The notes below the pieces were generated by a model. That model did not search any database. It had not been told where the DNA came from and saw only the letters and a program-made list of their open reading frames with translations. A stretch of 64,000 nucleotides of DNA, taken from the NCBI RefSeq assembly GCF_001420695.1, contig NZ_LJJB01000007.1:1942142-2006141 (forward strand). Reading direction: 5' to 3'. Position 1 is the stretch's first letter. Every line of letters begins with the position of its first letter. Source of the stretch: Brevibacillus choshinensis (lineage in GTDB: Bacteria; Bacillota; Bacilli; Brevibacillales; Brevibacillaceae). Below are positions 59,216 to 64,000 of the stretch, one piece after another. Position numbers and translations under genes: made by a program.

Positions 59216-59917
59216 GTGAATATGAAACGCCTAGGTACTATTGCAATCGCGACTTTGGGATTGGGATTTGCTCTATCCGGCTTTTCGAACACAGCTTCTG
59301 CAGCGGCAAACTATAATTGCCCACTAAAAGCAGCGCCTAGCCAAATGCAACAACAAACCCAATGGTTCCCATATATGGCTCAAATGAAGCAGTTCACACC
59401 TCAATTTGGATATCAGCCATCTATGCAACCTGTCCAACCGCAAATGCAAGCACCTTACGCAGCTCCACAGCCAGTTAAGCAACAGCCTGTTCAACAACAA
59501 CCTGTAGCTGCTCCACAACCTGCAAAGCAAGCGGATCAACAAGTGGAGGCTTCCGCTGTTGTGAAACAAGTAGCTGATCTGGTAAATCAAGAGCGTGCAA
59601 AAGCTGGTCTGAAACCAGTAACGTTGGATGCTTCCCTGAACAAAGTAGCTCAGGCGAAAGCTGCTGACATGTCCAACAACAACTACTTCGATCATACGAG
59701 CCCTACGTATGGTTCTCCATTTGACATGATGAAACAGTTTGGCGTTTCTTTCATGACCGCAGGTGAAAACATTGCGATGGGTCAACGCACAGCTGATGAA
59801 GTGATGAACCAATGGATGAACAGTGAAGGACACCGTGAAAACATCATGAACCCATCCTTCACGAAAATCGGTGTTGGTTATGTGAATGGTTACTGGGTAC
59901 AAGAATTTATTGGATAA
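59216..59917 (+). CDS. Secreted CAP/SCP-domain protein (YkwD-like)
   Basis: Signal peptide (KRLGTIAIATLGLGFALSGF..ASA), then a Gln/Pro-rich linker (about 35-105, PQPVKQQPVQQQPV) and a C-terminal CAP domain. The CAP domain has VADLVNQERAKAGLKPV, NYFDHTSPTYGSPFDM, GENIAMGQRTADEVMNQWM, GHRENIMNPSFTKIGVGY and WVQEFIG. The CAP His and Glu residues are present. YkwD-type proteins are secreted, with unclear enzymatic function. GTG at 59216 is best spaced to AGGAG (5 bases), though ATG at 59222 is possible. Preceded by a c-di-AMP riboswitch, which ties it to envelope homeostasis. Confidence 0.92.
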   Translation: MNMKRLGTIAIATLGLGFALSGFSNTASAAANYNCPLKAAPSQMQQQTQWFPYMAQMKQFTPQFGYQPSMQPVQPQMQAPYAAPQPVKQQPVQQQPVAAPQPAKQADQQVEASAVVKQVADLVNQERAKAGLKPVTLDASLNKVAQAKAADMSNNNYFDHTSPTYGSPFDMMKQFGVSFMTAGENIAMGQRTADEVMNQWMNSEGHRENIMNPSFTKIGVGYVNGYWVQEFIG

Positions 59918-59932
59918 TGAAAAAATGGTAGT

Positions 59933-59972
59933 GAAAGCCGAGTCCCTCATTTGAGTGGGCCCGGCTTTCTTG
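59933..59972 (+). terminator. Terminator of the CAP-domain gene
   Basis: AAAGCCG...CCCTC and GAGTGGG...CGGCTTT arms, then TTTCTTGG. A-rich on the other side. Confidence 0.8.
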
Positions 59973-59980
59973 GCATTTTA

Positions 59981-60136
59981 CTATTCCTGTTGTGCTTCTG
60001 AGGCATTTGTTTGCTTCGTTGCACAGCAGCAATCCTGTTCTTCCATCAACGCTACATCTTTTTGATGCATTTTTTGCTTGGTAGGATAGGCAGATACTTG
60101 TTGCATTTCAGCACTTACATCGTTTTGCTGAGACAC
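59981..60136 (-). CDS. Small Gln-rich protein with a Cys-Cys-Cys motif
   Basis: 51 residues starting at GTG (VSQQNDVSAEMQQ) with GGGGGAG 5-6 bases upstream. It has no hydrophobic stretch and contains EEQDCCCATKQTNAS near the C-terminus. The three adjacent Cys could bind metal. I do not recognise the family. Its composition and good ribosome site make it a plausible real gene. Confidence 0.55.
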   Translation of the reverse strand: MSQQNDVSAEMQQVSAYPTKQKMHQKDVALMEEQDCCCATKQTNASEAQQE

Positions 60137-60246
60137 GGATACTCCCCCTCGCCAGGCAAATTTCACTTACTCACTTAGTATTTACTCTTTTGTATTGCTC
60201 ATTCGCCTCATTACGAGGGATCGGTAACCAGTGAAATGGGAGACTT

Positions 60247-61260
60247 TTATGGCTGTCTGATAATATGCTCCAGATCTTTCAGAGCTGCAGCCGCTGCCGC
60301 AACTGGATCTGATTTTCCACCGATAACAAGCAACTCCCCCATTACATCCGTTTCCACGCGAATGGCTTTCGTCGTTCCTTTTACCGTTGAAAATGGGTGC
60401 GATTGATCTACAGCTTGTAGCTCCACAGAAGCATGGAGCCCTTCCGTGGTTCGACGGATTCTGCCCACCAGCTTGGGTGACTTACCGGCACTTTTCCATT
60501 CCTCTATTTGCTCCTTGGTCACATCCCGTACACTCGTTCTGGATAGATCCGTGTGCTTCAGCTGAGCCCCGAAAGCAGCATTGGCCAGAATGGTCACTTT
60601 GCAAGCGGTATCCCACCCGTCGATATCAAAGGACGGATCCGGCTCGGCAATCCCCATCTGTTGTGCCCTTGCAATCGCTTCTTCACAGGAAATGCCTTCT
60701 TCCATCATACTCGACAAGACGAAGTTGGTAGTTCCGGTGAAAATCCCTTCTACCGCAAGGATCTGACATCCCGCCAAATTATACTGAAGGAGATCAATGG
60801 TCGGTAGTGCAGCGGCAGTTGCTCCACTAATTTTTAGCATGACACCACGATGTTTCGCCAATGCAGACAGACCCGCATAGTCCACGACGAGTGCTCCCTT
60901 GGATACCGCTATCGCGTGCATCCCTTGATCCAAAGCTTGACGTATGTAACTGAGTCCAGGCCCACCGGTTTCCAATTGGGAAGGTCCCGTTTCAATGAGA
61001 ATGTCTGCCTTACAGGAGGTGATAAAATCCGTGCCCGTAAATGGTGTGTCTGTCGACCGTTTCTCATGGCCAAATGCCTCTAAAGCGGATTGAGTCAACC
61101 CTTCTGCGTCATACACCCCTTGCGAAGAGCGAGCTACTCCGACCAGCTTTACTTCAACACCGTATTGCTCCCGATAATGTGCCTGTCGTTGTTCAAGTAA
61201 TTTTGCTACCTGCTTCCCCACTGAACCAAATCCAGTGATCACTACATTCCATCGTTTCAT
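60247..61260 (-). CDS. hom: Homoserine dehydrogenase lacking the ACT domain
   Basis: A 337-residue NAD(P)-dependent homoserine dehydrogenase: ITGFGSVGKQVAKLL Rossmann motif at the N-terminus, VSKGALV, GIFTGTTNFVLSSM substrate loop, and AEPDPSFDIDGWDTACK with the catalytic Asp/Lys. It ends without the C-terminal ACT domain used for threonine feedback in the longer form, so regulation should differ; a second, ACT-containing copy may exist elsewhere. It converts aspartate semialdehyde to homoserine for Thr/Met synthesis. ATG preceded by AGGATGG. Confidence 0.88.
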   Translation of the reverse strand: MKRWNVVITGFGSVGKQVAKLLEQRQAHYREQYGVEVKLVGVARSSQGVYDAEGLTQSALEAFGHEKRSTDTPFTGTDFITSCKADILIETGPSQLETGGPGLSYIRQALDQGMHAIAVSKGALVVDYAGLSALAKHRGVMLKISGATAAALPTIDLLQYNLAGCQILAVEGIFTGTTNFVLSSMMEEGISCEEAIARAQQMGIAEPDPSFDIDGWDTACKVTILANAAFGAQLKHTDLSRTSVRDVTKEQIEEWKSAGKSPKLVGRIRRTTEGLHASVELQAVDQSHPFSTVKGTTKAIRVETDVMGELLVIGGKSDPVAAAAAALKDLEHIIRQP

Positions 61261-61288
61261 CTATCATCCATCCTGTTGGCAGTACGCT

Positions 61289-61813
61289 TTACCGAATGAT
61301 TCTTTTTTGCTGCATGAGAATCGGATTGGCGTCTTGTGGTTTTAGTTTTTTCCCTGTCTTTGCGGAATACAGCTCATTTACGTAATCGATGAATAATATC
61401 CCTTCCAAATGATCCATTTCATGCTGGATGCAACGTGCCAGAAAATCTTCTGCTTCCAAGATAACGGTTCCCCCAGCACGATTGAGTGTCTGCACCTTTA
61501 CATACTCCGCCCGTTTTACCAGTCCCACTACCCCCGGAATGGAAAGACAGGCTTCCGGCCCTTCTTGCTCTCCGGACTTCTCCAATAGAACTGGATTGAT
61601 TAATTCGACCAGCCCATCACCACAATCCATCACAATTAATTGTTTGGCAATGCCTATTTGAATGGCTGACAGCCCAGCACGTCCTTTATCAGCGTAAATG
61701 GTCTGAGCCATGTCATTCAAGACTTTTTCTGTGTTCGAAGTCACGGATGACACCACCTTTGACCGTTCACGCAATATGGGGTCACCCAATCGAACGATGA
61801 TCCGTTCCGCCAT
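61289..61813 (-). CDS. def: Peptide deformylase
   Basis: 174 residues with three deformylase motifs: AGLSAIQIG (motif I, usually GxGLAAxQ), EACLSIPG (motif II with metal Cys, usually EGCLS) and QHEMDHLEGILFID (motif III HExxH). The small motif variants suggest a type 2/3-like or secondary paralogue. It removes formyl from new proteins. ATG at 61813 with GGGAGGG upstream; longer frame to 61933 runs through the intergenic region and was rejected. It follows no operon partner with certainty, but homoserine dehydrogenase lies 28 bases downstream in the same direction. Confidence 0.88.
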   Translation of the reverse strand: MAERIIVRLGDPILRERSKVVSSVTSNTEKVLNDMAQTIYADKGRAGLSAIQIGIAKQLIVMDCGDGLVELINPVLLEKSGEQEGPEACLSIPGVVGLVKRAEYVKVQTLNRAGGTVILEAEDFLARCIQHEMDHLEGILFIDYVNELYSAKTGKKLKPQDANPILMQQKRIIR

Positions 61814-61994
61814 TTCAAATCCCTCCCGCACATATTCTCCAACGATTTCACCGTAGCAAAGCCATTTTAATCTGTCAAAGGAATTCCATGCAAATATCTG
61901 AAAAATCCTCCCCAGCAAGGGTGACAAATGCATGTATATGCGCTATCTTTATTGGTAAACGATACAGATGTTCCACCAGAAGAGGGAGGCTACC

Positions 61995-63299
61995 ATGCAC
62001 GCTATAGCAGCACAGCTGAATGACACGATTCAGCGGGAAAATCCACATGTATACGAAATGTTGTCCAATCTGGCAAAGCTGATCTATTTCCCTAAAGAAG
62101 GGATTCTCAGCCAATCTGCCGAGGCAAAAGCAAAAGCGAAAAAATACAACGCAACCATCGGTATTGCTTTGGAAAACGGTCAACCTATGCATCTCAAGGT
62201 GATTCAGGATCATCTGTCTGCTTTCCAACCAAAAGACATCTACGAGTACGCTCCACCAGCAGGTAAGCCTGAGCTGCGTGCGGCTTGGCGTAAAAAAATG
62301 ATCGAGGAACAACCTTCGCTCGCTTCTCAATCGTTTAGCAACCCGATTGTGACCAACGCATTGACTCACGGGCTGAGCATCGTTGCCGATTTGTTTGCCG
62401 ACATTGGTGATAGCGTCATCATCCCGGATAAAAACTGGGAGAACTATGAATTGACCTTCTCCATTCGCCGCGGTGCGGAAATGGTTTATTATCCGTTGTA
62501 CAATAATGAAATGAAATTTAACGCTGCCGGACTCCGTGAAGCTATTCTGGCACAAAAAGATAAGGGAAAAGCCATCGTCGTCCTGAATTTCCCCAACAAC
62601 CCGACTGGCTATACACCAGGTCCTGAGGAAGGCAAAGAAATCCTCGCTGCCCTCAAAGCAGGTGCCGATGCTGGCATCAACATCGTGGCTGTCACCGATG
62701 ATGCCTACTTTGGATTGTTCTTTGAAGACTCGATGCAAGAATCCTTGTTTGCCAACCTTTGCAACCTTCACCCACGTGTGCTCCCAGTAAAAGTAGACGG
62801 GGCAACAAAAGAAGAATACGTTTGGGGCTTCCGCGTAGGATTCATCACCTATGCTGATCCATCCAGCGACCTGCTCAGCGCTTTGGAGCAAAAAACGTTG
62901 GGAATCATTCGTGCCACTATTTCTAGCGGTGCTCATCCTTCCCAAACATTTGTCCTGCATGCGCTCCAATCACCAGAATTCCATGCGCAAAAACAGGAGA
63001 AATTCGATATCATGAAAGGCCGCGCGAATCGCGTCAAACAGCTACTGGACAGCGGCAAGTTCGACGATGCATGGGGCTACTACCCATTCAACTCCGGATA
63101 TTTCATGTGCCTAAAGCTCAAAACCGTAGATGCGGAGACGCTGCGCAACCATCTGCTCGATCAGTACGGAGTAGGTACAATCGCTCTCGGTGAGACCGAT
63201 CTTCGCATTGCCTTCTCTTGCATCGAGGAAAGCGGGATCGACGAGCTGTTCGACCTGATTCACAGCGGTGTGAAGGACTTGGAGAAAGTAACCAAGTAA
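61995..63299 (+). CDS. PLP-dependent aminotransferase, class I/II fold
   Basis: A 434-residue aspartate-aminotransferase-fold enzyme: VTNALTHGLSIVADLFAD, VVLNFPNNPTGYTPG (cofactor contact), VAVTDDAYFGLF (PLP pyridine Asp-x-x-Tyr) and VDGATKEEYVWGFRVGFI, where the Lys forms the Schiff base. Gly-rich C-terminal GVGTIALGETDLRIAFS carries the carboxylate-binding Arg. The substrate is unclear. ATG at 61995 with GGGAGG upstream. Next to the peptide deformylase gene, divergent. Confidence 0.88.
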   Translation: MHAIAAQLNDTIQRENPHVYEMLSNLAKLIYFPKEGILSQSAEAKAKAKKYNATIGIALENGQPMHLKVIQDHLSAFQPKDIYEYAPPAGKPELRAAWRKKMIEEQPSLASQSFSNPIVTNALTHGLSIVADLFADIGDSVIIPDKNWENYELTFSIRRGAEMVYYPLYNNEMKFNAAGLREAILAQKDKGKAIVVLNFPNNPTGYTPGPEEGKEILAALKAGADAGINIVAVTDDAYFGLFFEDSMQESLFANLCNLHPRVLPVKVDGATKEEYVWGFRVGFITYADPSSDLLSALEQKTLGIIRATISSGAHPSQTFVLHALQSPEFHAQKQEKFDIMKGRANRVKQLLDSGKFDDAWGYYPFNSGYFMCLKLKTVDAETLRNHLLDQYGVGTIALGETDLRIAFSCIEESGIDELFDLIHSGVKDLEKVTK

Positions 63300-63361
63300 A
63301 AAAGCTTGTAACAGATTTCTTGATAATAATCAAAACCAGTCTTACACTCGTTTCTGACTGA

Positions 63362-63406
63362 AATGCACCCCAATTGTTAGACACACCTAACAATTGGAGG
63401 TGCATT
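63362..63406 (+). repeat. Long inverted repeat at the IS left end
   Basis: AATGCACC-CCAATTGTTAG pairs with CTAACAATTGG-AGGTGCATT (one bulge) around ACACAC, directly upstream of the orfA ATG. It can form a terminator-like hairpin over the ribosome site, a known way for insertion sequences to limit impinging transcription and translation. Confidence 0.75.
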
Positions 63407-63410
63407 TTAT

Positions 63411-63920
63411 ATGGCCAAATTTTCTCCAGAAGATAAATTATCCGCGGTTTTTCGTTGGAGAGACGGCAAAGAAACTCATGCTTCCATTGCTGCGTCTATT
63501 GGTGCAACCAAAGCTATGATTGGAGTTTGGGTGATGCAATACGAGCAAAATGGCGCGGAAGCGTTTAGAAAGTCCTATACAAGCTACACAGCTCCGTTTA
63601 AACTGGACGTACTCAATTATATGAATACCCACGGGACGTCTCCGAATGCAACTGCCGCCATTTTTCAAATTCCCTCTCCCGCTTTAATCCGAAAATGGAG
63701 GATTCAATTTCATTCATGCGGAATAGACGCCCTTATTCCAAAGAAAAAGGGGCGTCCAACGATGAAAAAGGGAAACAAGAATGTAACACCTGTTGAAGGA
63801 TCAGTCGAGGCATTACAGCAAGAAGTAGAGCGTTTACGTATGGAGAATGCTTATTTAAAAAAGTTGAATGCCTTAGTTCAAAGCAAGGAAAAATTACAAA
63901 CCAAGACAAAGCGCAAGTAG
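63411..63920 (+). CDS. IS3-family transposase OrfA
   Basis: 169 residues: N-terminal helix-turn-helix KLSAVFRWRDGKETHASIAASIGATKAMIGVWV (partly quoted), a second one around DVLNYMNTHGTSPNATAAIFQIPSPALIRKW, then a C-terminal leucine-zipper-like coiled coil VEALQQEVERLRMENAYLKKL. This is the OrfA design of the IS150 group. GGAGGTG precedes the ATG. Confidence 0.88.
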   Translation: MAKFSPEDKLSAVFRWRDGKETHASIAASIGATKAMIGVWVMQYEQNGAEAFRKSYTSYTAPFKLDVLNYMNTHGTSPNATAAIFQIPSPALIRKWRIQFHSCGIDALIPKKKGRPTMKKGNKNVTPVEGSVEALQQEVERLRMENAYLKKLNALVQSKEKLQTKTKRK

Positions 63921-64000
63921 TGTTTGAACTAAGGACTGAATTCCCCATTAAAGCGCTACTCCAATTGGCGGGAATACCACGGAGTTCCTATTATTACTTC
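63905..64000 (+). CDS. IS3-family transposase OrfB, 5' part (continues past window)
   Basis: In the -1 frame relative to OrfA the sequence reads DKAQVVFELRTEFPIKALLQ then LAGIPRSSYYY, the usual beginning of IS150-type OrfB before the DDE domain. It overlaps the end of OrfA, so a -1 frameshift would make OrfAB. The rest is outside the window. Confidence 0.75.

Larger units (their letters stand above)
63359..64000 (+). mobile_element. IS3-family (IS150-like) insertion sequence, left part
   Basis: An orfA with two helix-turn-helix segments and an overlapping orfB frame are typical of IS3. The left end begins about TGAAATGCACCCC at 63359, with no obvious earlier boundary visible. The element runs past the window, so right end, target repeat and intactness cannot be checked. 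Confidence 0.8.

Noticed and set aside
61875-62969. Long minus-strand frame (364 codons) opposite the aminotransferase
   Set aside because: Antisense to a gene with clear PLP motifs; its own sequence shows no known domain.
1-64000. CRISPR array, tRNA, rRNA or prophage
   Set aside because: No regularly spaced direct repeats, cloverleaf sequences, rRNA blocks or phage structural genes were seen in the window.

Overview
The window looks like chromosomal DNA of a spore-forming, low-to-moderate GC Bacillota, most like Brevibacillus or a close Paenibacillaceae relative. The basis is strong AGGAGG-type ribosome binding sites with frequent TTG and GTG starts, an RNase J gene, a DUF2512 membrane protein, remnants of a GerA-type germinant receptor, a c-di-AMP (ydaO-type) riboswitch and an ABC-F resistance gene with an attenuator. 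The genus is inferred from the overall look, not proved.

Layout. 1-11.7 kb: ordinary mixed genes: an isochorismatase-like hydrolase cut by the window edge, a DJ-1/PfpI protein, a LysR regulator with a non-ATG start, a VOC protein, decayed alcohol dehydrogenase and HxlR genes, a GreA-like factor, a nitroreductase, a globin-coupled GGDEF-EAL protein, a GH18 lipoprotein, RNase J and a DUF2512 protein. 11.7-48.6 kb: the centre of interest, interrupted at 22.8-27.4 kb by a MerR/SDR pair, a DHH phosphoesterase and an ABC-F gene. 48.7-64 kb: an MFS exporter, an FtsH-like protease, remnants of a ger operon, catalase, a ComB-like phosphatase, a broken phosphotransferase, a cold-shock gene, rhodanese, a riboswitch-controlled CAP-domain protein, homoserine dehydrogenase, peptide deformylase, an aminotransferase and the left end of an IS3-family element.

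The central block is a peptide import and breakdown regulon. Four minus-strand transcription units start at sigma-54 (-24/-12) promoters: 22643-22658, 40354-40369, 43630-43645 and a weaker one at 48498-48513. Each has a shared CCCAAAGTG/CCCTAAG-type upstream element. In three units it lies 98-100 bp upstream of the -24 box; in the fourth it lies about 50-70 bp upstream and is inverted. A sigma-54-dependent AAA+ activator (44954-47005) sits in the middle and is the obvious candidate to bind it. The units encode two complete Opp/Dpp-type ABC importers, five paralogous cytosolic PA-M28 proteins, two hydantoin/Asp-Glu-type racemases, two M20-family proteins, an M24 'Xaa-Pro' protein, a proline-iminopeptidase-like alpha/beta hydrolase and an M19 dipeptidase. 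Two nitroreductases lie next to the regulator.

The oddest property of this system is that most of its metallohydrolases have changed catalytic or metal-binding residues. All five M28 proteins replace the catalytic Glu-Glu pair with His-Ser. One M20 protein lacks the first His and the bridging Asp. The M24 protein lacks three of five metal ligands. The M19 protein has HxH where HxD is expected. One of the two solute-binding proteins (19091-20815) also appears circularly permuted. With two racemases and an M19 dipeptidase present, an unusual peptide substrate (for example one containing D-residues) is a reasonable but unproved inference.

Other notable items are a three-structure transcription attenuator with a short leader ORF in front of the ABC-F gene, an ATC start for the LysR gene, and several genes broken by internal deletions (HxlR, alcohol dehydrogenase, phosphotransferase, gerA/gerB).
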